64,000 nt of DNA. It comes from Prorocentrum cordatum. Lineage: Eukaryota > Sar > Dinophyceae > Prorocentrales > Prorocentraceae. The notes below the pieces were generated by a model, which ran no database searches, was not told where the DNA came from, and saw only the letters and a program-made list of their open reading frames with translations. The stretch lies in the NCBI GenBank assembly GCA_963575745.1, contig CAUYUJ010008136.1, positions 107,501-171,500 on the forward strand, in the 5' to 3' direction. Shown here one piece after another: positions 31,332 through 40,798 of the stretch. Position 1 is the first letter of the stretch. Each line of letters begins with the position of its first letter. A program made the position numbers and the translations under genes.

Positions 31332-32960
31332 ATGTCCACGGCAGACATGCTTCGATGTACTGTGTGCGAACAGGATTGGCCCAAGTGTGACTTCAGCACG
31401 GAACAGAGACGGCGGTCCACTAGAAAGTGCGTCCGTTGCGCGGCCAGCGCCAACCCTGCCAGCCCCCAGCCTACTTTACTCTGCGCAGGCTGTGGGGACG
31501 ATTTGCCCCGAGACAGCTTCAGTAGCAGACAACGGCGGAGACAGACGAAGAAATGTATCCAGTGTGTCGCCGCTGCCACGGACGCTCAGACGCCTCGGTC
31601 ATCCCACGCCTTCACGTGCGTAAGCTGCGGAAACACCAAACCGACCGACGCTTTCGCCGTACGAGGCGCGGTCGCCTCTGACCCCGTCTGCGCCATTTGC
31701 ATTGCCAGAGGCCGTCAGACCGCAGCCTGCGCTCAATGCGGCTTGGTCCTCCCTCGTGACGACTTCGGAACCGGTCACCGCCACTTATTACTCGGAATGT
31801 GCCGCGCTTGCACAATGCCCGGCCGACCCTCCAGCACAGTACAAACTCTGTCTTTGGGCCGCCAGGACCACCAATGCTCGCACTGCGGCGCATTCCTGTT
31901 CCAACGCGAGATGAGCGGCTTCTGTTGCGGTCATGGGAAATACGTCGTCGACTTCAGCAGCCACTACCCCCAGCCCGATTCCTCCTTGCTCAAGCTGTTC
32001 CAACGGACGTGGCCAGTTACCGACACGCACGGCCGGCTCGTGCACGACGACACCACCAACGCACCGAAGCTGACGGGTTTCACTGCCGATTCTCGACGTT
32101 ACAACAGCTTGCTGAGCCTCGCCGCCCACGAAGTCCAGAGCGCCACTCCTGAACGAGAAGTCCGATTTGGAAGCGTCTTGAGACCATCCTTCATTCGCAT
32201 CCACGGCACCATGTACAGGAAAGTGTACTCGGCTGCCGACTCTGGGCCGGTCCGGTACCTCGTGGTGGACGACCGCGAATGCCGCATTTGCGCACGAGAG
32301 CACGGCCTCGACCTGTCCATCGTCTCCCAGCTGGAGAAGCTCATCATACCGCACAATCCGCACATGCAGCACGTTCAGCACCTCAAATCCGTGTGGCCCC
32401 GTGCCCCACAGGCTTCCGCCACCCTCCGCTGGGGCGAAGGCATCCAAGAAGTGGCCGCAGTAGTGCAGCAACGCCCCGACGCCATCGCCGAACCTAGGGC
32501 AGTGTGCTTCCGTTTGACGCCAGGCTCCCGCCCGCAATACCTTTCACCCTTGCATTGCCTCTGCGAGCCTCTGAGTTACCCGCTGTGGTTCCCATGCGGC
32601 GGCCGCGGGTGGGGCACCGACGCCGTGTCCACATCCGGCAACCACGTGACGCAGATGTGGTGGTACCGCCAGCACCTCCTCCGCCAGCCCCACATGCGCG
32701 CGCGCGGGCGTCTGTTGAACGACTGGCTCATCAACATGTACTGCCGGATGGAGGACGAAAGGCTGTGGCTGGTCAGGAGAGAGCAAAGCACTCGCATTGC
32801 CAGCCGCAAAGATTTGTGCGAGGCTCTGGCCAACGAACACATTCCCACCAGCGCAATTGGCACCAAGTACTACCTCCCCTCCACTGTCCCTGGCTCCCCG
32901 CGCCATCTCAAGCGGCTCCGAGTGGACGCATTGGAACTGGCACGCCGGAAAGGCCCCCCC
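31332..32960 (+). pseudogene. Helitron RepHel, zinc modules and N domain
   Basis: From the ATG at 31332, four zinc modules with identical spacing CX2C-X20-CX2C occupy residues 9-36, 51-78, 96-123 and 133-160, with a further Cys-rich piece at 182-199. Lines such as CAGCGDDLPRDSFSSRQRRR resemble Stc1-type or zinc-ribbon modules. The Helitron N domain follows: RYLVVDDRECRICAREHG, LHCLCEPLSYPLWFPCGG and RGRLLNDWLINMYCRMEDER, then YYLPSTVPGSPRHLKRLRVD. At GGCCCCCCCCAAC (around 32957) the sense continues one frame over, so one base has been gained or lost in the C run. The starting Met is the first after the G-rich array. Confidence 0.8.
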
Positions 32961-33539
32961 CAACTTATTTCATCGCCCTTACGTGCAACCCCCGCTGGCC
33001 AGAGATCAAGGACGCACTCGCTCCCGGACAAGCGGCCGCCGACCGCCCTGACATCACGGTACGGGTGTTTCACGGACGTCTCGAAAAAATGATGGGGTAC
33101 CTCAAGTCGGAGTTCTGCGGCCAGCGCCGGTGCGTCATCCGCGTGATCGAGTGCCAGAAACGAGGTCTGCCGCGCGCGCATATTGTCCTCGCGTGCACTG
33201 ACCCACCCACCACAGCCGAGGAGGTCGACGCTGTGATTTCTTGCGAGGTCCCACCAGAACCTGGTAGACTCCGTGATTTGGTCTTGCTCCACATGATCCA
33301 CCGATGCAACCACTCATGCCACCCTGACGACCCAGCCCAGGAATGCGTCAAAGGTTGCCCTCGGCCTTTCAAGGGCGACGCTGACTTCGACGTCCGAGGG
33401 TACCCGCGCCACCGACGCCGCCCCTGCGGCCACACTTGCCCGAACTGCGTGCAGAAGGCTCCTGCGTACGGACGCCGAAATGTACGCTGCAACCGGCTCG
33501 TCGTCGAGTGCAACCCCCACGTCCTCCAGCTTTGGGAAG
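32961..33539 (+). pseudogene. Helitron Rep nuclease domain
   Basis: The frame beyond the C-run shift begins TYFIALTCNPRWPEI, the classic Helitron TCNP.W.EI block, then FHGRLEKMMGYLKSE. The nuclease motif appears as KRGLPRAHIVLACTD: in Helitrons the HUH block normally reads His-Ala-His, and here the first His is Arg. The Cys/His-rich RDLVLLHMIHRCNHSCHPDD and VVECNPHVLQLWEG follow. Rep would nick and join DNA ends for rolling-circle transposition; the His-to-Arg change argues that this copy cannot. The frame is interrupted at 33540 by an intron-like insert and resumes with GRANVKFAG at 33909. Confidence 0.8.
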
Positions 33540-33908
33540 GACCGCCAGAACACCTCACCATGCGTATTTTTCGACCCGCTTTCCGCAGACTTCCACTTCC
33601 CGCAAATCCTGCCCCGATGATTCGCCCAGTGTATTTTTTCATACATAACCAGCCACAAAAACGCATGTCAAAAAAACGGTCTTCCAAGACGTATTTTTTG
33701 ACATCCCGTTTCTGACCCCGCGCCTCAGCAAACCATGCATTTCGGGCACCCCACCGATACACTGGATGTCTGATTTCTGTGCCGGGTGTTTGCACGGGTT
33801 TCCCCTTCGCTATCCCTCTTGACAACCCTTTCCCCCCCCCCTCCTCCTCTTCCCCATCGACCCCTTCATGTCCACCCTCGCACCGACATGGAGAGGTGTT
33901 CTGCCAAG
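33540..33908 (+). other. Intron or introner-like insert with GA-AG ends
   Basis: The Rep reading LQLWE|GRANVKFAG is interrupted by 369 bp. The insert can be cut as AAG|GACCGCC...GCCAAG|GGCG, giving GA at the 5' end and AG before G, boundaries known for dinoflagellate introns. AAGG flanks both sides (33537-33540, 33906-33909). The insert carries a stop in the Rep frame (33713-33715), so it must be removed for translation. It contains an inverted repeat ATGTCAAAAAA...TTTTTTGACAT at about 33666-33705. A homologous sequence lies at 37851-38060, so this is a dispersed element that may behave as an introner. Confidence 0.6.
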
Positions 33909-36403
33909 GGCGCGCTAATGTAAAGTTTGCGGGCAACGTCAACGTTTTCGAGTACCTCTACAAGTGCATATTCAAAGGCCCCGACCACTCCCAGTTCCAC
34001 ATATCTGACGACACCACCGACGAAATAACGGATTGGCAACGTGGACGCTACCTCTGTGCCACGGAATGTGCCTGGCGTATTTTCGGATATCAGACCTACG
34101 AACGCGCCCCCCACGTCATCTGCTTACCCGTGCACCTCCCTGGCGACGATTGGGTGACCTTTGCCGACGGCGGCGAGACGGAAGCGCTCCAGACTACAGT
34201 CTCCCCCCTGCAACGATATTTCTTCCGGCCCACCGCTGCGCCTTTCAACGACTTGCTCTGCCACGAGTATTTCGAATCCTTCATGGTGGCAAAGACGTGC
34301 CCGATTGGCTTGCGATGCTTCTTCCCTGACGTCTTCCCTGAAGCGGCTGGGCGACCCAAGGGCGCTTCCACTTTCATGTTCCAGTGCCGGGTTCGCGGCA
34401 CTTTGCGTGCGTTCCAGGTGCCGCCCGTCCTCGACACAGGTCCTGCAGGTCACCAATTCTTCGGTTATTTGAAGCAGAAAGGCGAACATCCAGTCTGCCG
34501 CTTGGAGATGAAGTTCCCCCGGCAGAAGGATGTCTTTTTCCTCCGCCACATGTTGCTGAATTACCCCGAGCGCAGTTTCCAGGACTGCAACACCTACGGT
34601 GGGCATGCATACGCATTTTACGAGGAGGCCATGGTTGCCGCGGGGCTTTTCACCCGCGAAGACGAAACGTCCCGTGTCATGGACGAGTTGGTCTCGCTCC
34701 GATACACGGCGTCTCAACTACGATTCGCTTTCGTCGCCCTCCTCGAGCAGGACGCCAAACCCCGCGCTCTGTGCGGCAAGTACGAGGCACATTTGATGAG
34801 AGACTTTCTCGACAGAGGTCTCTCCAAGGACAGCGCCCGCCAGGAGCTACAGCGAACGTTGAAGGCACCTTGGCTGGCCCAAGGCAACGCTGAGGACGCC
34901 TGGTTTCTACGCCGCCCCGCTCCTCTTTGCAGTGCCCATGGCGTGCCAGTGCCCAACTTTCCCAACCAAGCCCCAGCAACAGCTGCGTCAGAAGCCGGCA
35001 GACTCTGGAACCTCATCAAACGAGACCCTGATCAGTCCGGAGCCGCCAGGGACGTCATCGACGCTTTGCGCTCCGGCACGTCGAGGCTCATTTTTTGCCG
35101 CGGGAAAGCTGGTTGCGGAAAATCCACGCTCGCCAAGTACATCTCCTACTACGTGCGGTTCTTCAACAAAGGCTGCGTCAATGTGGCCTCTACGGGCATA
35201 GCAGCCCTCAACTTGCCAGATGGAGCCACCGCGCATTCCACCTTCAAGATCCCGATAGAGGATGCAGAGCACCTTACCTGCCGCTTGGGCCACTCCTCTG
35301 CGGACGCCCTTGCCATCGCAGCCGCCGCAGTCATCCAATGGGATGAATGGCCGTCCTGCAAGCGCGCTGCTTGGGACGCGGTCCTCGACTACCTCACGGC
35401 GCTACAGCGCGCCCGCCCCGACATCTACGTCCCAAAAGTAATCGTCACATGCGGGGGCTTCCGACAGATACCACCTGTTCTCAAGCACGCATCGAGACAG
35501 GACATCCGCGCCGCGAGCGTCACGACGTCGCCTTCGTGGCCGTCCTTCCGCACTTGGCAACTCCGCACCACGCGCCGGCAAATCCACGACGCAGACTACG
35601 CTTCGTGGATCGAACGCATCGGCCAGGGCGACCTTCCGCACACGCACTCCATCGATGGCGAGCCGGGCTACATCGAGCTGGACCGCTGCTCCGTCATCCA
35701 CACCATGGACAACGCCATCAGCTATTGCTTCCCCCACGTCAACGACCCCGCCGAGTGCGCCCACCGGAAGATTCTGACAGCAACAAACGAGGCGAGAAAT
35801 TGTTTCAACGACCGTATCCTGGACACTTTGACGCAGACGTACTTGCTGCGCCAATTCGTTACCCGAAGCTCGGACGCCATAGAATACGACTCCAACAACG
35901 ACGCCGTCGAAGACCACATCACCGCCGAGTTCCTCAACTTGCAGGACGAGAACGGAGTCCCCCATCACTCTCTTCGGTTGGTCGTTGGCGGCCTCTACGA
36001 ACTCATGAGAAACTTCAGTCCGTGTGATCGCCTGATGAACCACACTCAGGTCGTGCTCAAGGCGGTGTACGAGAAACACGTCCTCGTGGAGCGATTGGAT
36101 GGACAGCAATTCCCTTTGCCTCGGATCTGTTTCCGCTGGGCATTGGGAAGAGGGGCCACAACCATCCGGCGACGACAATGCCCTCTACGTCCGGCGTACG
36201 CTTCGACGTTCAACGGCTCGCAGGGCACCGCGTTGGCCCGCTGCGTGGTCGACGTCCGCAGAAGCCCGTTTTCCCACGGCCATCTCTACGTGGCTTTGAT
36301 CCGGGTGGAGACGCGAACCAACATTCGCATCTTCACGCAGAGCGTTGCAGCCCAGCCGGCAAAGCCCTCACCAAAAACGTGGTCTGGCCTGAGTTCTTGC
36401 TGA
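33909..36403 (+). pseudogene. Helitron PIF1-like helicase
   Basis: After the insert the frame is open to the stop at 36401-36403. The N-terminal linker (NVNVFEYLYKCIFKGPD, RGRYLCATECAWRIFGYQ) is typical of Helitrons between Rep and helicase. The helicase shows Walker A FCRGKAGCGKSTLAKYI, Walker B VIQWDEWPS, VTCGGFRQIPPV (normally GGDFRQ; the Asp position is Gly), and the C-terminal STFNGSQGTAL and SHGHLYVALIRVETRTNIRI. It would unwind DNA during rolling-circle transposition. The 2.5-kb frame is intact, which suggests decay began recently, but the changed motif and upstream lesions make function unlikely. Confidence 0.85.
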
Positions 36404-36755
36404 ACGACATTGCCACCTGTGTTGCACGCAAACGACCGGCCGCGAGCTGTCCCGACCACCCTCTTAGCGGCAAGCGTGGCGCCCCTCCGTTAGGGTGTCC
36501 TCTACCTCCCTTGCTTTGACTTCGACACAAAAACGCATCCGTCGCCATCTCCCCGTCTTCGCCACTCCGCCCCGCCCCGCTTGCCGCCACCTCCGCCAGC
36601 CCCGTCGGCCCGCCGACTTGCGTTGCCATTTCATCCTTACATTGCCGCCGCGCAGTGACGCTAGCAAGCATTTCGGCTTCCGCGCTCCCCGGGGCGTTCG
36701 CCCGTGCCTGCGCTGCTAGCGCGCCGAGGCTTACTTGCCCTTGACCTCCGCCGCG

Positions 36756-37620
36756 ATGCCCGCCATGCTCGCCAAGCCCGCTGCCGCTCCCAGCGCCCTA
36801 CGCAGGCCGGCTGGCAACGCGGTCCTCGACGCGTCTGTGCCGACGCGCCCGCAGCCTGACGCTGGGAACCGTGTCCGCGCGTCTCTGTACACGGTGAACA
36901 TCAACTTCGAGATGGTCGACGCGCCGACGAAGGCCAACGCAGGCTCTCGTGTGACGCTCTCGGACGGCATGAGCATGCGCAGCGGGGCCCCCGCCAATCG
37001 CCGCGGCCTCACCACTACAGTGAAGAGGGCCACCGACTTGCTGAAATTGAAGGTGCCGCCCAACGGAGTGTGCGTCTCCGCCGAAGGGCTTCAGCCCCGG
37101 CAGTCCGGGCACAACCCTACTTCTGGGAGGAGCTGGGCCTTTGTGGCGGCGGCTCATGGACAGCGTCAAAGCCGCCACCCTGGCCACGGAGCACGTGGCC
37201 GCCCGCGCCGTCGACATCATCACTCACTGCTTCTTGAAGGCCGACCTCCATATTCCGGCGACGGACACCGCGGGTGCCTGGACCGCCAAATCCACGCTGC
37301 TCAACAATCGGGTGTCCATCCGCTGCGCGGGGGCTATGACGAACGGCCAGACGTACGAGCTCAGCGACCTCATCAACCTGGTCTACACGATCCACCCGAA
37401 CGTCCCCACGAAGGTGGCCCGCACACTGAAGGACTTCTTCGACGCCTACCCATCCATCATCACGGAGAGCGCTGGGCCGGCCCTCGTAGGCCCCGCCTCT
37501 ACGACCGCGAACCACGGCGTTGGGGCCATCGGGGCCGCCGTGCCGTCCGCGCCGAAGCGCGGAGCCAAGCGAGCCGCGACGCCGGCCGCGAAGCAGACCG
37601 CCAAGAAGCAGAGGCGCTGA
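36756..37620 (+). pseudogene. Unrecognised ORF with basic C-terminal tail, frameshifted
   Basis: From the ATG at 36756 one frame reads a plausible protein (RVRASLYTVNINFEMVDAPT, RGLTTTVKRATDLLKLKVP) to about 37113. The sense then seems to pass through a second frame (PYFWEELGL) and from about 37141 through a third, ending at 37618-37620: SVKAATLATEHVAARAVDII, STLLNNRVSIRCAG, TKVARTLKDFFDAY and a tail KRGAKRAATPAAKQTAKKQR. The tail looks like a nuclear-localisation or DNA-binding extension. I do not recognise the family. It starts 350 bp after the Helitron helicase on the same strand and might be a passenger gene. Two one-base frame changes imply decay or sequencing error. Confidence 0.45.
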
Positions 37621-37659
37621 GGCCCGGATTCAGCCACGCCGAACGCATGTTTTGCCGAT

Positions 37660-37745
37660 TGCGTTGCTTCGCCTTAGCCCGTCGCGTTGCGCGGGGGACT
37701 CAGCTTTCGCCGTTGCACCTTAGCCCGCCGCGTTGCTCGGGCACT
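37660..37745 (+). repeat. Two-copy ~50-bp repeat
   Basis: CTTAGCCCG[T/C]CGCGTTGC[G/T]CGGG occurs twice, about 50 bp apart, just after the preceding ORF. Confidence 0.6.
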
Positions 37746-37850
37746 GATATCATTTTTTCTTGCAGCTCCCGCATGAAAACGTCGGGCCATCGCTGGGCCG
37801 ATCGGGGCCCGCCCCCCGACGCTGCCATCCGGCTCCTTTTTCCTCCCGTG

Positions 37851-38060
37851 TCCGCAGCCCGCCACTTTCCGCAGGTATCGCGCCCGCTGCTTCCGCCGTG
37901 TATACTTTCATACGCCCCCCGCAAAAACGGGCATGTCAAAAAAAGCTGTTTTTGAAGCCCGTTTTTTGACATCGACTTTTGGGCCCCGCGCCTCAGCGAA
38001 ACGCGCGTTTCCGGCCCCCCAACGTATCCTGGATGTCTGATTTTCCCAATGCTTCCAGGC
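37851..38060 (+). mobile_element. Second copy of the introner-like element
   Basis: Aligns with 33576-33820: shared landmarks include TCCGCAG, GTGTAT..TTTCATAC, CAAAAACG.GCATGTCAAAAAA, TTTTTTGACATC, CCCGCGCCTCAGC and TGGATGTCTGATTT. The ATGTCAAAAAA/TTTTTTGACAT inverted repeat is conserved here (37931-37972). This copy is not inside a recognisable coding frame. Confidence 0.65.
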
Positions 38061-38684
38061 CTTTGCTATCCAAAAACTTCTCCTCCCAGCTTCTCTTTTT
38101 GCGCGTCCCCGACGGCTGGGCCCCCGTCGACGCCCGGGTTCCCGAAACCGCTGTTTGCCTCCAAGACTGTCCGAAATCCCTTCGCCGCTTAAGCGTGCCC
38201 CAAAGCGGTCTTCACAAGTCGAACCCCCGATCAATCCAAATGTGAGTTTGGGCCAGGATTTCAAAGTGGATCCAACCGTGGCTACGAGGACACTCCCCAT
38301 CGGGCCATCAAAGCCCACGAACGTCGAAGACTTTCCGGAAATTGTTGACGCTTCGCGTATCCCCACCAGCCCATCCAGAAACGATGCCCAGGGGAGTTGA
38401 GGTGATCAGGGAAGCAGGGGAGCATGCAGAATAACAAAGAGCTGGGGGAATCGTCGTCGGAGGAGGAGGAGGGACAGGAGGAGGAGGAGGATAATGAGGA
38501 GGAGGATATGGAATAGGCGAGGACGAAAGGACGAGAAGGAGGAGAAGGAGCAGAGGGAGGAAAAGGACGAGGAGGAGAAGGAGGAGGATGAGGAGGAGGA
38601 AGGAGGAGGAAGAGGTGGATGAGGACGAGGAAGAGGACGGCGAACCGAAGAGCCAAAAGCGTCTTAAACGCCTTTCGGAGATCC
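38061..38684. other. No recognisable gene; GGA-rich stretch
   Basis: Ordinary sequence to about 38400, then an irregular GGA/GAG-rich tract (38455-38645). No supported gene. Confidence 0.4.
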
Positions 38685-39250
38685 TCTTGAGGCTTCTTGG
38701 GGGTCTCCTGGGGGCCTCTTGGAGGCCTCTTGGGCGCCTCTTGGGGCCGTCTGGGCGCCTCTTGGGGCCCTCTTGGGGCGCTTTGGGGGGCTGTAGGGGC
38801 GCTCTTGGGGCCATCTTGGAGGAAATCTAACAAAAAAGAGGGGTCCCTCAACTAGGGCGCCCCCTCGGGAGCCCCTAAAATCGCCTCTTGGGGCGCGCTT
38901 GGGGCGCTCTTGGGGCGCTCTTGGGCGCTCTTGGGGCCGTCTGGGGCCTCTCTTGGGCCTCTCTTGGGGCCGGGCCATCTGGGAGCCATCTTGCGGCATC
39001 GGCTGGCCATCGGAAACGAAAAAGGCGAGCAAGCAAAACGCATTGCTTTTCTGTATGTTTTGGAAGGATTTTGGCCTCTTCGGGGCCTCCTTGGGGAGCT
39101 CTTTAGCTTCTTGGAGCCGTCTTGGGGCGGTATTGGGGCCTCTTGGAACCATCTCAGGAGCCATCTCGAGCGATCTTGCGCTATCTTGAGCCATCTTGAA
39201 ACTCATATTGGGCTCTCCGAGGCGCTCTTGGAGCCATCTTGGGCCATCCC
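38685..39250 (+). repeat. GGGGCCTCTTGG-type array
   Basis: Units GGGCGCCTCTTGGGG, GGGGCGCTCTTGG, GGGGCCGTCTTGG run in two blocks (38690-38825 and 38885-38980) and, more degraded, to 39250. Same family as 15832 and, inverted, 30555. Confidence 0.8.
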
Positions 39251-40114
39251 GCGAAACCCTCCGCCCAGGTCCAGGGGGGGGGGTAGGGGGAAGAGGGAGG
39301 GGTGGAAAAGGTTCTGATCTAGACCACCTACGCCCAGAGGGCTGGTGGGATTGGAAGTCCACGGAAATCACGGATGCGAGCCCAGGTATCCCATGTCGGA
39401 ATATTTTTGTGACGGGCGCCCCAAAAGGTCTGGGCCCGCCCTTCGAGCCTGTCTTTCGTCCTGCGCTTTGTTTCGCGGTCCCGGGATGGGGACATGGCCC
39501 CTGGAAAGCAACGACGTCCAAAATGATCGTTGTTTTGCCGTGCGCCGCTGGGATCTCAGCGAACGGGGTCGCCAGAGGAGGAGGCGCGGGGAGACAGGCA
39601 CAGGCCGGGCGGGGATCATGCCCGCGCGGGGACCGCTTCGCCGCAGGCCCGCTGGCGGCACAGCACCCCCGACTAGGGGCCCGATCCCTGCGGGGCTGAC
39701 CCTCGCATCAGAGGACCGACGCCGTGGAACCTCTCCCCGTGACCCCTTACATTTTTTAAAAGCACGTTTTCCAGATTTCGGCCTCTGGGGGCCGTTTTCG
39801 GGCCCCCCGGGACAATGACAAACAGACCTTGGGCAACATAAACCCGCAGGAATGGATCGACAAATTTGCGGCCGCGGACTGAAAGTGATCTTTTCGTCGG
39901 GGGTCTCGGTTCCGGCAGCGCCGATGGACGGGGTTCATTGCTGAGGCCCCCGCCGATTTTCGATCTTCCGAGAAATGCGAACGTTTCTGAACGCCTTTAG
40001 GCTTCTTGAGATGCTCTGGTCACCAACGTTGGAGTCTTCTCGAAACTACAGCCCCTCGCACCTCGTGTTCGATCTAGGGGGTTTGTGACTTCTGGGCTCA
40101 GACGCCTTACAACA
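39251..40114. other. No recognisable gene
   Basis: Mixed sequence with short unsupported frames. The phrase TTTCGGCCTCTGGGGGCCGTTTTCGGGCC (39776-39804) recurs in altered form near 53752, pointing to dispersed repeats. Confidence 0.3.
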
Positions 40115-40519
40115 TCATTCTTCAAGGTTTTCTTTCGATGCCGACCTCCAGGTATCTTCCCACGGTCCCGACACCACGGATGCAAAAACCGATTCCGGGG
40201 AAAGGCTCGGGGCAACTGGGGAAATTCCAGGCCATTTGGATGCCCATCGTGATGCACTTCGGGCGTTCGTGGAGCCATCATTCCAATCGCCGTCATTGCC
40301 GTCGCCACCATGGGCCACGTCACCGTCACCTCTGACATCGTCCGCCTCCGGAGCCATTTCGGTCGAACTTGCTTGAGATTCGCCCGAGTCCGCATCCGCG
40401 AGCATCCAATTCACCGGGCCGAACGGATCCTCTGCATTCGAAAGCTGCGCGAACTCCGCCAGGTTTTTGAAGAACTCGATTCCAGGGTTCTTTGTCGTGT
40501 CCCTCGCCGCCTCTCTCAT
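40115..40519 (-). CDS. Possible minus-strand gene fragment, unrecognised
   Basis: A 134-codon minus-strand frame has protein-like composition: KNPGIEFFKNLAEFAQLSN, AEDPFGPVNWMLADADSGES, then an Asp/Gly-rich segment and VVSGPWEDTWRSASKENLEE. Compared with the opposite strand it is less arginine-rich and has more balanced codon use. No family is recognised and no neighbouring exon was found. It may be a captured gene fragment in the inserted block, or chance. Confidence 0.25.
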   Translation of the reverse strand: MREAARDTTKNPGIEFFKNLAEFAQLSNAEDPFGPVNWMLADADSGESQASSTEMAPEADDVRGDGDVAHGGDGNDGDWNDGSTNARSASRWASKWPGISPVAPSLSPESVFASVVSGPWEDTWRSASKENLEE

Positions 40520-40559
40520 TCTCTCTTGCTCTCTTTTCCTCTTCCTACCTATCTCTCCC

Positions 40560-40605
<46 letters not shown>
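40560..40605 (+). repeat. (CT)n microsatellite
   Basis: About 38 bp of uninterrupted CT dinucleotides within a longer CT-rich stretch (40505-40790). Confidence 0.9.
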
Positions 40606-40798
40606 GTCTGTTCTCTCTCCGCTTGCCTGTCTCGCACCCTCATGCTACCCTCCCTTCTCCATTGCACTCTCCCTTCCTCCCTCTCTGCTTTCCTGTGTCA
40701 TCGTCGCCTTCTGCCCGCTAGTCAGCCTCCTCCCCCCCCCAATCTTCCGCGCCCCTCCTCCGCCCACCTTCCCTTCTCACATTCCCCTTCATGCGCTT

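Larger units (their letters stand above)
31332..36403 (+). mobile_element. Helitron (RepHel) coding region
   Basis: N-terminal zinc modules, a Helitron-type N domain, a Rep (HUH) nuclease and a PIF1-like helicase follow in the order of Helitron transposases. The transposon ends (5' TC, 3' hairpin plus CTRR) could not be fixed. The unit is inactive: a frameshift at a C8 run (about 32957), an altered HUH motif and an altered helicase motif. It belongs to the block that interrupts the Copia integrase. Confidence 0.85.

Noticed and set aside
36690-36720. Possible Helitron 3' end (hairpin CCCCGGGG followed by CTAG)
   Set aside because: The hairpin is short, the CTAG is not at a fixed distance, and the next base is not the T expected at a Helitron insertion site.
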